Shown piece after piece: positions 29,759 to 38,981 of a DNA stretch of 64,000 nt. The position numbers were made by a program, and so were the translations under genes. The notes below the pieces were generated by a model that made no database searches, was not told the DNA's origin, and saw only the letters and a list, made by a program, of their open reading frames with translations. How positions within the stretch are numbered: position 1 is the stretch's first letter; each line of letters starts with the position of its first letter. Origin of the DNA: Mesorhizobium sp. (lineage in GTDB: Bacteria > Pseudomonadota > Alphaproteobacteria > Rhizobiales > Rhizobiaceae); the NCBI RefSeq assembly GCF_016793485.1, contig NZ_JAEULZ010000008.1:41819-105818 (forward strand), in the 5' to 3' direction.

Positions 29759-30136
29759 ATGCAGCGGGCTACCAGACTCCTCTTGGCAACGGCTTTGATC
29801 GCGCCCTTGGCGGTTGCGCGTCCGGCGGCAGCTATCGATGCGCCCTATGAGGCCGGCCTGCTGCGCATCGCCGAGGTCATGGGGTCGCTGCATTTCCTGC
29901 GCAACCTATGCGGCGACAAGGGCGACCAGTGGCGCCAGACCATGGAACGGCTGCTCGCCGCCGAGAACCCCGACGCGGAAAGGCGCGCGCGCTTCGTGGC
30001 GAGCTTCAACAGGGGCTATCGCTCCTTTGAAGGCACCTACGCCCGGTGTACCGCCGCCGCGACCGAGGCAATTTCACGCTATACCGTGGAAGGCGAAAAC
30101 CTCGCCCGCGACCTCGCCTCCCGTTACGGCAATTAA
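29759..30136 (+). CDS. secreted conserved protein, TIGR02301-like
   Basis: 125 residues. A signal peptide (1-24, ending RPAAA) precedes DAPYEAGLLRIAEVMGSLHFLRNLCG, the signature of an alphaproteobacterial family of periplasmic proteins (TIGR02301) of unknown role. Two Cys (in RNLCG and YARCTAA) may pair. The ATG at 29759 with AAGGG upstream gives a proper signal peptide; an ATG at 29690 would bury it. Confidence 0.8.
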   Translation: MQRATRLLLATALIAPLAVARPAAAIDAPYEAGLLRIAEVMGSLHFLRNLCGDKGDQWRQTMERLLAAENPDAERRARFVASFNRGYRSFEGTYARCTAAATEAISRYTVEGENLARDLASRYGN

Positions 30137-30272
30137 GAGACCGTTAACTTTTCGGCCATGCCGTGCGTACATCGCCACTTTGCTGTGCTAGGAAACTTAA
30201 CGGGACATTAAAGGGACAGGTCAAGTTGGACCGATCGATAGGTTCGGCGGCCTGCAGAAGGTGGAACAGGAC

Positions 30273-30530
30273 ATGGCACATGGCTTTACCGACCTCGACG
30301 CACTCGTCAGGGAAGAAAAGCGGCTGACTGCCGTCGAGAATCACAGCGAGGCATGGGCTGAGGGCCTTTCCGCAGGCATCGAGCCGGAAATCATCGCCGA
30401 GGCTGCCCTGACCACGGCGCTTGGCGAATTGCTGCGGTCCAGCGGCGAACCTGCGGTGCTTGGCCTGATCGAGCGCATGCGCGACCGTATCGTCGCTGGC
30501 GAGTTCGTGCCGGAGCATTCGCGGCATTGA
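30273..30530 (+). CDS. conserved hypothetical protein, about 85 residues
   Basis: Acidic and helical, with no signal peptide or membrane segment. FTDLDALVREEKRLTAVENHSEAWAEG opens a helical hairpin and the end reads IVAGEFVPEHSRH. The ATG at 30273 with AGGA upstream was chosen; a GTG at 30261 is also possible. The codon pattern agrees with real coding sequence. I do not recognise a family. It is followed by a secreted protein gene on the same strand. Confidence 0.7.
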   Translation: MAHGFTDLDALVREEKRLTAVENHSEAWAEGLSAGIEPEIIAEAALTTALGELLRSSGEPAVLGLIERMRDRIVAGEFVPEHSRH

Positions 30531-30595
30531 AATCCTTTACAAGCCAGCTCCCGGCCGGAGAGGAGGCTGGATCGGGAATGGTCGAGGAAAGCATT

Positions 30596-31375
30596 ATGGA
30601 CGTCAGGACAAGACCGACGGGACGATCCTCTTCTTTTGGCGGACGACTGTCCCTTTTGCTTGCGGTGTCCTGCCTCTCTGGTCCGTTCGTGCTCTTTTCA
30701 CCGCCAGCATTGGCGCTGAGCGACATCAATCGTGAAGACCTTCCCGTTCCCGACGGCACGGAAGTCGCACCCGGGACGACAGCGCCAGGCGGCACTGCTG
30801 CGCCCACTATGCCCTCTCCTCAACTCCCCGCACAGGCAACGCCCCCGGAGAACGGCAACAACGACCGCAACGAAATTGCCAGGCCTGATATCGACGACAA
30901 CGGGCCGCTACCGGAAGTCATCTACAATCTCGACCGGCTTCCCGAACCCGTCCGGCGCATGCACGACCGCATCGTCGAGGCAGCCAAGAGCGGTGACATC
31001 GAGAAGCTGCGGCCGCTGCTGGGGCTCGGCGACAGCAAGACGCTGCTCTCGCTCGGCGATCCCGAAGGCGACCCGGTCCAGATCCTGAAAGGCAACTCCG
31101 GAGACGACGAAGGCCAGGAAATCCTCGCCATACTCGAGGAGGTTCTCAACGCTGGCTTCGTGCGGATGGAGCCTGGCACGCCGAACGAAATCTATGTCTG
31201 GCCGTATTTCTTCGGCATCCCGCTCGACAAGCTCGACGCCCGGCAGCGCGTGGAACTGTTCAAGATCGTCACGGCCGGAGACCTCGAGGACATGAAGCAG
31301 TTCGGCGCCTACATCTTCTACCGCGCGGGCATCACGCCCGAGGGCGAATGGGCGTTCTTCGTCGCTGGAGAATAA
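30596..31375 (+). CDS. secreted conserved hypothetical protein
   Basis: 259 residues. A basic N-terminus and a hydrophobic stretch (about 18-38, ending PPALALS) make a signal peptide; a Pro/Thr/Gly-rich linker follows (about 45-85). The globular part begins PLPEVIYNLDRLPEPVRRMHDRIVEAA, and its end contains IYVWPYFFGIPLDKL and FYRAGITPEGEWAFFVAG. This form is common as a hypothetical in Rhizobiales. GAGGAAA precedes the ATG at 30596. Role unknown, probably periplasmic. Confidence 0.8.
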   Translation: MDVRTRPTGRSSSFGGRLSLLLAVSCLSGPFVLFSPPALALSDINREDLPVPDGTEVAPGTTAPGGTAAPTMPSPQLPAQATPPENGNNDRNEIARPDIDDNGPLPEVIYNLDRLPEPVRRMHDRIVEAAKSGDIEKLRPLLGLGDSKTLLSLGDPEGDPVQILKGNSGDDEGQEILAILEEVLNAGFVRMEPGTPNEIYVWPYFFGIPLDKLDARQRVELFKIVTAGDLEDMKQFGAYIFYRAGITPEGEWAFFVAGE

Positions 31376-31378
31376 GCG

Positions 31379-32710
31379 CTATTTTGGCAGCGCCTCGGAA
31401 AATTCGACCGGACGGCCCTGCCCTTTCGTGACGATCTCGCCGTCCCACATGATGCGGTTGCCGCGCACGATCGTGCCGACCGGCCAGCCTGTGACCTTCT
31501 TGCCGTCGTAGGGCGTCCAGCCGGCCTTGGAGCCCTGCTGCGCATTGGTAATGGTCTCGCTGCGCTTCATGTCGACGATGGTGAAATCCGCGTCATAACC
31601 GGCCGCGATCCGCCCCTTGCGGGAAATGCCGAAGATTCGGTTCGGGCCATGACTGGAGAGGTCGACGAAGCGCTCCAGCGTCAGCCGCCCGGCGTTCACA
31701 TGGTCGAGCATGATCGGCACCAGCGTCTGCACGCCCGTCATGCCGGAAGGCGAAGACGGATAGGGTTTTTGCTTCTCCTCCAGCGTATGCGGCGCATGGT
31801 CGGAACCCAGCACGTCGATGACGCCCTGTGCGACGCCCTGCCAAACGCCATCGCGGTGGCGCTTGTCGCGCACCGGCGGGTTCATCTGCAAGAGCGTGCC
31901 CAGTCGTGCATAGTCTTCCGAGGTCATCGTCAGGTGATGCGGGGTAGCCTCGCAGGTAGCCACATCCTTCTGCGCCTGCAGGAAGACAATTTCCTCCGCC
32001 GTCGAAATGTGCAGCACATGAATGCGTGCCCGCGTCGCGCGGGCGATCCGCACCAGACGCTCGGTGCACCTCAACGCCGTGATCTCATCGCGCCAGATTG
32101 GATGGGACGAAGGATCGCCAGGCACGCGTTCGCCCAGACGCTCGCGCAGGCGGAACTCGTCCTCCGAATGGAAGGCAGCCCGGCGGCGCGTGTTGCGCAG
32201 GACCGACGCCACGCCCTCGTCGTCCTCCACCAACAGGTCGCCGGTCGAGGAGCCCATGAACATCTTGATGCCCGCCGCGCCCGGCAGGCGCTCCAGCTCG
32301 CCAACGTCCTTCGCATTTTCACGCGTGCCGCCGACCCAGAAGGCAAAGTCGCAATGCATACGGCCAGTCGCGCGCGCCACCTTGTCGGCCAGCGCAGCCT
32401 CGCTCGTGGTCAGCGGGTTGGTGTTCGGCATCTCGAAGACGGCGGTCACACCGCCGAGCACCGCCGCACGCGACCCCGTTTCCAGATCTTCCTTGTGCTC
32501 CAGTCCCGGCTCGCGAAAATGCACCTGGCTGTCGATGACGCCCGGAAGGACATGCAGCCCCCGGCAGTCGATCGTCTGGCCAGAGGAGGCCTGCGCCAGA
32601 TCGCCGATGGCGGCGACGCGCCCGTCCTTTACGCCGACGTCGCGGACACCCTGTCCGTCGTGATTGACGACCGTGCCGCCTGTCAGGATGAGGTCGTAGG
32701 TCGCCGTCAT
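31379..32710 (-). CDS. pyrC: dihydroorotase-family amidohydrolase with an altered metal motif
   Basis: 443 residues, TIM-barrel amidohydrolase. Family members cyclise carbamoyl-aspartate in pyrimidine synthesis. Most metal ligands are present: Lys149 (GIKMFMG), His181 (AAFHSEDE), His231/His234 (HVLHIS) and Asp304 (GSDHAPH). The first HxH motif, however, reads DSQVHFREPG, with Gln62 in place of the first His. The rest is as in class I dihydroorotases, including EMPNTNP. The ATG at 32710 gives the family N-terminus. No other pyr gene is adjacent (pyrE is at 51740). Either a true dihydroorotase variant or a paralogue. Confidence 0.85.
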   Translation of the reverse strand: MTATYDLILTGGTVVNHDGQGVRDVGVKDGRVAAIGDLAQASSGQTIDCRGLHVLPGVIDSQVHFREPGLEHKEDLETGSRAAVLGGVTAVFEMPNTNPLTTSEAALADKVARATGRMHCDFAFWVGGTRENAKDVGELERLPGAAGIKMFMGSSTGDLLVEDDEGVASVLRNTRRRAAFHSEDEFRLRERLGERVPGDPSSHPIWRDEITALRCTERLVRIARATRARIHVLHISTAEEIVFLQAQKDVATCEATPHHLTMTSEDYARLGTLLQMNPPVRDKRHRDGVWQGVAQGVIDVLGSDHAPHTLEEKQKPYPSSPSGMTGVQTLVPIMLDHVNAGRLTLERFVDLSSHGPNRIFGISRKGRIAAGYDADFTIVDMKRSETITNAQQGSKAGWTPYDGKKVTGWPVGTIVRGNRIMWDGEIVTKGQGRPVEFSEALPK

Positions 32711-32793
32711 AACGTCTCGCCACTCTTGTCGCCTTGCCCGCTGCGGCTTACGTAATGGCCGCTCCCTTTGCAAGATCAGGTGCCCTTCTCTTC

Positions 32794-33651
32794 ATGCCGT
32801 TTGCCCGCCTCGAAGACCGCGCGATCGTTTCCGTTTCCGGCCCGGAAGCGGAACATTTCCTGCAGAACATCGTCACGGCCGACCTCGACGCGCTGAAACC
32901 GGGCGAGGCAAAACCCTCCGCCCTGCTGATGCCGCAAGGCAAGATTCTGTTCGATTTCCTCGTTTCGCGGGACGGCGCGGGCGGCTTCCGGCTCGATTGC
33001 CGCGCCGACATCGCGGACGATTTCGTGCGCCGCCTGACGCTCTACAAGCTGCGGGCGAAAGTCGAGATTTCCAAGCAGGATGAATCGCTTGTCACGGTTT
33101 CGTGGGGCGCTGATTCATCTGCTTCGCAAACTGATTCAGGCTGGCTCCGCGACATTCGTTTCCCGGACGACGCCCCTGCATGGCGATCATATGGCCCCAA
33201 CGCCACAAGCAGCGCCCTCGAGGCTTGGCACGCTTTCCGCATCGCTAACGGAGTGGCGGAAAGCGGCCGGGACTATGCCCTGGGCGACGCTTTCCCGCAC
33301 GATGTCCTGCTTGACCAGAATGGCGGCGTCGGCTTCCGCAAGGGATGCTATGTCGGCCAGGAGGTCGTGTCGCGCATGCAGCATCGCGGCACCGCGCGAC
33401 GGCGTGTCCTCATCGTTTCGGGCGATGACCTTCCAAGCGCCGGGACCGAGATCGTGGCCAACGGCAAGCCGGTCGGCGCTCTCGGTTCGACCGCTGGATC
33501 GACGGGTCTCGCCATCCTGCGCATCGACAGGGTCAAGGACGCTCTGGACTCTGGCATACCCATTCTGACGGGCGGTTCGGCGATATCGGTCGCGATACCC
33601 GGCTGGGCGAAGTTCACCTATCCCGAGCCAGCTTCCGGCGAGGACGCCTAG
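32794..33651 (+). CDS. ygfZ: YgfZ/GcvT-domain folate-binding protein
   Basis: 285 residues. YgfZ helps assemble or repair certain iron-sulfur proteins using folate. The opening VSGPEAEHFLQNIVTADLDAL, the segment LMPQGKILFDFLVSRDG and the hallmark KGCYVGQEVVSRMQHRG with the essential Cys are all visible. The start at 32794 matches the family; in-frame starts at 32734 and 32755 are possible. The last base of its stop is the first base of the next gene's GTG. Confidence 0.93.
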   Translation: MPFARLEDRAIVSVSGPEAEHFLQNIVTADLDALKPGEAKPSALLMPQGKILFDFLVSRDGAGGFRLDCRADIADDFVRRLTLYKLRAKVEISKQDESLVTVSWGADSSASQTDSGWLRDIRFPDDAPAWRSYGPNATSSALEAWHAFRIANGVAESGRDYALGDAFPHDVLLDQNGGVGFRKGCYVGQEVVSRMQHRGTARRRVLIVSGDDLPSAGTEIVANGKPVGALGSTAGSTGLAILRIDRVKDALDSGIPILTGGSAISVAIPGWAKFTYPEPASGEDA

Positions 33652-34265
33652 TGTCCGCCGACCGTGTGGGCGCTCCGCCGCGTGCCTGGCAGCGCATGCT
33701 GTCCGGCCGCCGGCTCGACCTGCTCGATCCGTCGCCCCTCGATGTCGAGATCGCCGACATCGCACATGGGCTGGCGCGCGTTGCCAGGTGGAATGGCCAG
33801 ACATCAGGCGATCATGCCTTCTCCGTGGCGCAGCACTCCCTGCTCGTCGAGGACATTTTTTCGACCATCCAGCCGGGTGCGCTCCCAGATGCCCGGCTGG
33901 CCGCGCTGCTGCACGACGCGCCGGAATATGTCATCGGCGACATGATCTCGCCCTTCAAGTCCGCTGTTGGCGGGGGCTACAAGGCGGTCGAGCACCGCCT
34001 TCAGCGAGCCATCCACCTGCGCTTCGGCCTTCCGCCGGAGTCTGATGAAAAGCTGAAACGCGAGATCAAGCGCGCCGATCAGATCGCGGCCTATTTCGAG
34101 GCGACGATGCTTGCCGGGTTTTCCGTTACCGAGGCCACGCAGTTCTTCGGGAGGCCGCGCGGTATTTCGCCGGATCGTTTTGACTTTGCTTGCAAGCCGG
34201 CCAAGGCCGTGCAGGCGGCATTCCTCAAGCGCTTCGCCGCAATCGAGAAGCTGCGTAACGGCTGA
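33651..34265 (+). CDS. HD-domain hydrolase (YfbR-like 5'-nucleotidase family)
   Basis: 204 residues. The HD metal motif is seen as VAQHSLLVEDIF, LAALLHDAPEYVIGDM and the distal Asp in IKRADQIAAYFEA. Proteins of this type (YfbR-related) are deoxynucleoside monophosphate phosphatases. The GTG start overlaps the ygfZ stop (TAGTG), so translation is coupled; the ygfZ-HD pairing is common in Rhizobiales as I remember it. The start is fixed by the overlap. Confidence 0.88.
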   Translation: MSADRVGAPPRAWQRMLSGRRLDLLDPSPLDVEIADIAHGLARVARWNGQTSGDHAFSVAQHSLLVEDIFSTIQPGALPDARLAALLHDAPEYVIGDMISPFKSAVGGGYKAVEHRLQRAIHLRFGLPPESDEKLKREIKRADQIAAYFEATMLAGFSVTEATQFFGRPRGISPDRFDFACKPAKAVQAAFLKRFAAIEKLRNG

Positions 34266-34269
34266 GAGC

Positions 34270-36198
34270 TCAGGCTGACCCCAACACTTCGCCGACCCGC
34301 GACGGCGGACGCATGCCGAGCGGCGTCTTCGTCGCCGCGCCATCGGTGAGCGTCAGGACGGTGTCGTAGAACGACGCACCGGCGATCGATCGTGGCGGAA
34401 CGGCATCATGCATGATGCTGACGACCGTGATATCGGGGCAATTGTCCTTGATCGCCTGATGGAAGGCGACCTTGGAATCGGGATCCAGCGCGCCGGTGGC
34501 CTCGTCGAGGAACAGGAGCCCGGGCTGCTGCAGCAGGATGCGTGCGCAGATGAGCTTCTGCTTCTGGCCGCCGGAAAGAACCTGATCCCAGATGCCGTCG
34601 TCGCGGGCCTCCCGATCCAGATACTCGATCAATTCGCCAAGCCCGGCCTTGAACAGAGCTGCTGCAACCAGCGTCTCCGAATACTGGTCGGCATGGTCAG
34701 GCAGGCAGACAAGCTCCCTCAGCGTCAGGCGCGGCAGCTTGACGTCCTGCGCCGCATAGAACGTCTTGAGGCCTTCCGGGAAAACGATGTCTCCCCTGCC
34801 GTGCGGCCATAGGCCGTTGATTGCCTTGATCAGCGAGCTCTTGCCGCTGCCGGACTCCCCCTGCACGTAGGTCCATTCGCCACGCCGGAAACGCACGTTG
34901 CGGATCGTCAGAAAGGGTTTCTTGTCGTCGCCCTGATGCATCAGGTCGAGGTTGCGGATTGTCAGGCCGAAGACCGGATCCTGGACGCCATAGCGGAAGT
35001 CGTGGCGTCCGGTGCGCCGGTAGAACTGCGCCGGCTGCTGCACCTCCTCGATCGCGCAGGCAAGCCCGGAGACTCGGCCGGCGTTGGCCTTGAGGGTTGC
35101 AATGGCAGGCATCACGTCGATGAACCACGAGCACTGCACGATCAGGGAATTCACCAGTTCCGCGCCGGTTACATAACTTTTCAGGCTGATCCTGTCGGCC
35201 ATGAAAGGCAGCAGGCCCGGCAGGTAGGCGACAACGCGCGCGGCAAGGAAATTGTAGACCCGTTCGAAGGATGCATAGGCCGTGTTGATCCAGTTCAGCT
35301 TGGCCCAGGTGCTGTCGATGTCTCTATAGAGTCTCGAATGCATTCGCTTTTGCGCGTCTTCGCCGCGTGCCGCGGAAATGTGGAAGCTGCGCCGCAGCAG
35401 CGTCGTCAGTTCGGCGCGGTAGGATCCCTCGAAACGCTGCATCGCGTCCGTCAGGCGCTCGAGCAGCCTGCCCATCTTCAGCGCGAACCAGGTGTTCAGC
35501 GGCACGTAGATGGCGACTGCGGCAAAGGCCAGCACCGCCGCGCCGTAGGTGCCGAGGAACTCCAGCCCGTCCACGACGGTCGATTCTTCGATGAGCTTTT
35601 GCCCCACGAAGAAAAGCGACGTCGCGACGCCGATGATGCCCATGGCGAGGCCGATCGCCCCGCCGGTCATGCCCTTGATCGATTCCTGCACGCGCTGGTC
35701 GATGTTGTCAGGCGGCTCGATCCGTGAGCCGTCGCTGGCGCGGCTGGCGTTCTGCAGGTGGAAATGCGTATGGTTGGAGTCGAGCAGGGCTTCGTTGAAC
35801 CGGCCGTTCAGCCATCCTCGCCACTTGCGATGCAGCGTCGACGAGAACAGGTGCCGCATCCCGATGATGCCGACATCCTTGAACACGACGAGGAAAATAA
35901 GGACGCCAGCACTGGTCAGCAGATAGGCGAACGGCTCGACATTTTCGGGATCGTGGAACTTTGCAATGGCATTGACCAGTTCGCCCGATGCCTCGGCCAT
36001 CCAGACGCTGGTCTTGCTGGCGGCAGCCGTAAAAAGGGCGATGACCGCAGTCAGCGTCCATGCTTCCTTCCAGCGTTCCGAAAACCAGTAGGCCTTCATC
36101 AGGCCCCAAAAGGTCCGCATCGAAGATACAGGTGTGAGTTGCGGCGCCTCAGCCTTGCCGCCTCGTTCCATGCCTGGCCAGCGCGGCCAAGGCATCAT
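34270..36198 (-). CDS. ABC transporter, fused permease/ATPase of the SbmA/BacA-YddA type
   Basis: 642 residues. Six or so hydrophobic segments in the first 390 residues belong to the ABC_membrane_2 / SbmA-BacA-like family (NTWFALKMGRLLERLTDAMQRFEGSYR and FERVYNFLAARVVAYLPG). The ATPase follows with Walker A GESGSGKSS, the signature LSGGQKQK and Walker B LLFLDEATGALD. Relatives (BclA, ExsE, YddA) move antimicrobial-like peptides or very-long-chain acyl compounds, which matters for legume symbiosis. The start is uncertain: ATG at 36198, 36195, 36171 or 36120. Confidence 0.88.
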   Translation of the reverse strand: MMPWPRWPGMERGGKAEAPQLTPVSSMRTFWGLMKAYWFSERWKEAWTLTAVIALFTAAASKTSVWMAEASGELVNAIAKFHDPENVEPFAYLLTSAGVLIFLVVFKDVGIIGMRHLFSSTLHRKWRGWLNGRFNEALLDSNHTHFHLQNASRASDGSRIEPPDNIDQRVQESIKGMTGGAIGLAMGIIGVATSLFFVGQKLIEESTVVDGLEFLGTYGAAVLAFAAVAIYVPLNTWFALKMGRLLERLTDAMQRFEGSYRAELTTLLRRSFHISAARGEDAQKRMHSRLYRDIDSTWAKLNWINTAYASFERVYNFLAARVVAYLPGLLPFMADRISLKSYVTGAELVNSLIVQCSWFIDVMPAIATLKANAGRVSGLACAIEEVQQPAQFYRRTGRHDFRYGVQDPVFGLTIRNLDLMHQGDDKKPFLTIRNVRFRRGEWTYVQGESGSGKSSLIKAINGLWPHGRGDIVFPEGLKTFYAAQDVKLPRLTLRELVCLPDHADQYSETLVAAALFKAGLGELIEYLDREARDDGIWDQVLSGGQKQKLICARILLQQPGLLFLDEATGALDPDSKVAFHQAIKDNCPDITVVSIMHDAVPPRSIAGASFYDTVLTLTDGAATKTPLGMRPPSRVGEVLGSA

Positions 36199-36414
36199 CC
36201 CGCTCTTCCGAAGTTCATTCCCAACCCCATGCCCCTTTTTGGGTTGCAGGATACCACGATTCGAGGCCTTTCAAACCAATTGTCGGACAAGTGGCCCTTT
36301 ACCGTGGGTTATGCCAGCATGGCTGACCGATTTATCCGGCTTACTATCACACTGATTTTGAATATTTTTTGACAGTGGGTGGGGAAGATATTGCCGGTAC
36401 TTGGAATCGGCTAC

Positions 36415-37878
36415 TTACCGACCGGGACGCTCCAGCCGGTCCAGAAACCACTGCGTCAGGCGGACCCAGACTTCGTCCTTCTCACCGGAATCCTCCCAGC
36501 CGTGATCGAGGTTCGGATTGTCGTTGACCTCGATGACGAAGACCCCATCCTTGGTTTCCTTGAGATCGACGCCATAGAGGCCGTCGCCGATGCAGCGGGC
36601 GGCCCTGACCGCCGTGTCCACCACGAGCGGCGGCGTTTCCTTCAGAGTGAAGGTTTTGATGCCACCTTGCTGCGGCTTGCCGGCGCGGTCGTGGTTCACG
36701 ATCTGCCAGTGCTTCTTCGCCATCAGGTAGTGAACCGCGAAGAGAGGCTGCCCTCCCAACACCCCGACGCGCCAGTCATATTCGGTCGGGAGGTACTTCT
36801 GGGCGATGAGGAGATCGGAATCCTCCAGCCAGGTCGTCGCCAGCCGCTTCAGTTCGTCGGGCGTGGCCACCTTCTTGACGCCCTTCGAAAAGGAGCTGTC
36901 CGGAATCTTCAGGACCAGAGGAAATCCAAGCGTGTCGGCGGCCAGCTCGAAGTCTGCCGGGCTGGCGATCATGATCGTCGGCGGCACCGGCACCTTGTTG
37001 TGGGCCATCAGTTCGTTGAGATAGACCTTGTTGGTGCAGCGGATCATCGACAGCGGATCGTCGATGACGGGCATACCCTCCTGCTGCGCCCGGCGCGCGA
37101 AACGGTAGGTGTGGTTGGAAATCGACGTCGTCTCGCGGATGAACAGCGCGTCGTAGTTGGCGAGCTTGGCCAGGTCTTTTCGCGTGATCGGCTCGACCTC
37201 GACGCCCATCTTCTCGGCGATCTTCGCCCAATAGCGCAGCGACGATATTTCGGACGGCGCCAGCTCCTCGGTGGGATCGACGAGCGTCGCGAAGGTATAG
37301 CGTGACGGCGTGCGCGCCTTGCTGTCGCGCCACTCGCGGCTGGTGTAGGCTTCGAGGTCCGCCAGGAACCGCTTTCTCTCATCCGGTTCGAGCCTGTTCA
37401 CCGGCAGGAAGCCGATCCTCTTGATCGATGCCCATTCGGCGGTGTCGCGGATCGACACCTCCAGCGAGGGCGCGCGGAACCAGTCGAACAGCAGTTTCGC
37501 GAAGCGGTCCCAAGCCTTCGACGGACCGTTGCCGAAGAAGAAGGACGCCTTGACCGGGAACGTACCGCCCAGTTCCTTGCGGCACTTGTTCAGCGCAAGT
37601 TCCAGCTCGGGCAGCGCGTTCTCGTAAAGCTTCGGCTCCGACAGGTCGATGATCGTCTCGACGGTCGGAATGACCCGGTGCCCCCGCGAGCTCGCCAGCA
37701 GAGAGGCGTAGTATCCCCTGCTCTGGTAGCCGTAGCTGTTCGAGAGGTTGATGACCTTCGGCCGCTGGCCGCGGAAAAGCGCGGGGTGGGCGAGATAGTC
37801 GCGGTTGGTGATGATCTTGTGGGGGGTAGCGACCTGGTCGAGGTCGCTCTGTCTTCCCGTCAGGATTACCCAGGTCAT
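36415..37878 (-). CDS. RimK-like ATP-grasp ligase with N-terminal RLAN domain
   Basis: 487 residues. The N-terminal part (about 1-200; VINLSNSYGYQSRGYYASLLASSRGHRVIP) is the RLAN domain that accompanies a subset of RimK homologues. The C-terminal ATP-grasp domain (about 255-485) ends with the ATP/Mg residues of GVDLKETKDGVFVIEVNDNPNLDHG. ATP-grasp RimK enzymes add glutamate or other amino acids to peptides or proteins. The ATG overlaps the stop of the upstream GNAT/C39 gene by four bases, so the two products almost certainly act together. Substrate unknown. Confidence 0.88.
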   Translation of the reverse strand: MTWVILTGRQSDLDQVATPHKIITNRDYLAHPALFRGQRPKVINLSNSYGYQSRGYYASLLASSRGHRVIPTVETIIDLSEPKLYENALPELELALNKCRKELGGTFPVKASFFFGNGPSKAWDRFAKLLFDWFRAPSLEVSIRDTAEWASIKRIGFLPVNRLEPDERKRFLADLEAYTSREWRDSKARTPSRYTFATLVDPTEELAPSEISSLRYWAKIAEKMGVEVEPITRKDLAKLANYDALFIRETTSISNHTYRFARRAQQEGMPVIDDPLSMIRCTNKVYLNELMAHNKVPVPPTIMIASPADFELAADTLGFPLVLKIPDSSFSKGVKKVATPDELKRLATTWLEDSDLLIAQKYLPTEYDWRVGVLGGQPLFAVHYLMAKKHWQIVNHDRAGKPQQGGIKTFTLKETPPLVVDTAVRAARCIGDGLYGVDLKETKDGVFVIEVNDNPNLDHGWEDSGEKDEVWVRLTQWFLDRLERPGR

Positions 37879-38981
37879 GGCTGCTCGCGCTTTCCGAGAA
37901 TGATTGCCGCGCGCAGGGCGTCCTTGCCGAACTGCGCCATGTTCATGAAGATCGCGTAGGGTACCGGAATGTTCGCGGCATCCGCCGCCGTCTCCTGCCT
38001 GTCATCCTCGACCCAGGGGTCGTGGATCATGATGTGCTCGCCGTCGTCGCCGATGGCCAGCACCCAATGCGGCACCTTCTTGCCGAACATCAGGAACCCG
38101 CTGATCAGCACCAGTACGAGCTTGCCGTCGGCAAGGGCCGCGCGGATGTCGTCAACGACGAACGGCGCGTAGGTGACGGGAATGTCGTAGTCCTTGGCGC
38201 GCACCCGGAAATCCGCCTGGGCGAGTTCCATCACGCGGCGCTTCTCCGCACTGCGCACCGACTGCAGGAAGAGCGCGCCGTGGAAGGACACGCGAATCTC
38301 GGCTGAAAGTCCGGCCTCATAGGCGGCGACCGCCAGGCCGAACGGCTCGCATCCGCCCGGCCCCGACATCATGAAAATGGTCGTCGCCTCGCGCCACAGC
38401 CTGATCTCGCGCACCGGGTCCGGTACGAAGCCGCGGTCGAAATTGCCGATCGCCATCATCAGGCAGCAAGGGCCGCAGGTGAAGTCGCAGGTCTGCTGAT
38501 AGAATGGCACGGAGGTTTTCACCGGCACGTCGCCGCGCAGCACCTTTTCGTAGCGGAGCGCCGTCGCCCCGTCCTCATAGTAGTCCGGCTCGCTGCCAAT
38601 GCTGCGATAGCCGCTCGCCTCGTAGATGCGGATGGCCCGGGCATTGTCTTCCCGCACCTCCAGACGCAGCATCATGCGGCCGTGCTCGAAGGCGGTGTCC
38701 TCGGCGGCTTCCAGCAGGCAGCGTCCGACGCCCTGCCCCGAGATGTCCGGCGCCGTGGCAATCGAATAGAGCCGCGCAACGCCGCTGCCCTTGCGAAACA
38801 GCACCATCGCATAGCCCGCGATGCGTCCGTCGACTTCCGCCAGAAGCGTTTCGGCCGTGCTGCGCTCGATCAGCTGGCGGAAGGAACGGCGCGAGATGCG
38901 GTCGGTCGTGAACACGGCCGTCTCGATCGCATCGAGCGCGTCGACGTCACTCGCGCGAGCCGGGCGGATGTCGACAGCCAT
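37875..38981 (-). CDS. GNAT acetyltransferase fused to a C39-like peptidase
   Basis: 368 residues. The N-terminal GNAT domain (about 1-150) has the acetyl-CoA loop SGQGVGRCLLEAAE and the C-terminal strand NARAIRIYEASGYRSIGSE. The C-terminal domain begins VPFYQQTCDFTCGPCCLMMAIGNF with the catalytic Cys region of C39-like peptidases; the His is in PHWVLAIGDDGEHI and the Asp in MIHDPW. A pairing of acylation and proteolysis with a coupled RimK ligase suggests a peptide modification pathway. ATG 38981 starts the GNAT fold; upstream frame to 39062 was rejected. Confidence 0.88.
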   Translation of the reverse strand: MAVDIRPARASDVDALDAIETAVFTTDRISRRSFRQLIERSTAETLLAEVDGRIAGYAMVLFRKGSGVARLYSIATAPDISGQGVGRCLLEAAEDTAFEHGRMMLRLEVREDNARAIRIYEASGYRSIGSEPDYYEDGATALRYEKVLRGDVPVKTSVPFYQQTCDFTCGPCCLMMAIGNFDRGFVPDPVREIRLWREATTIFMMSGPGGCEPFGLAVAAYEAGLSAEIRVSFHGALFLQSVRSAEKRRVMELAQADFRVRAKDYDIPVTYAPFVVDDIRAALADGKLVLVLISGFLMFGKKVPHWVLAIGDDGEHIMIHDPWVEDDRQETAADAANIPVPYAIFMNMAQFGKDALRAAIILGKREQP

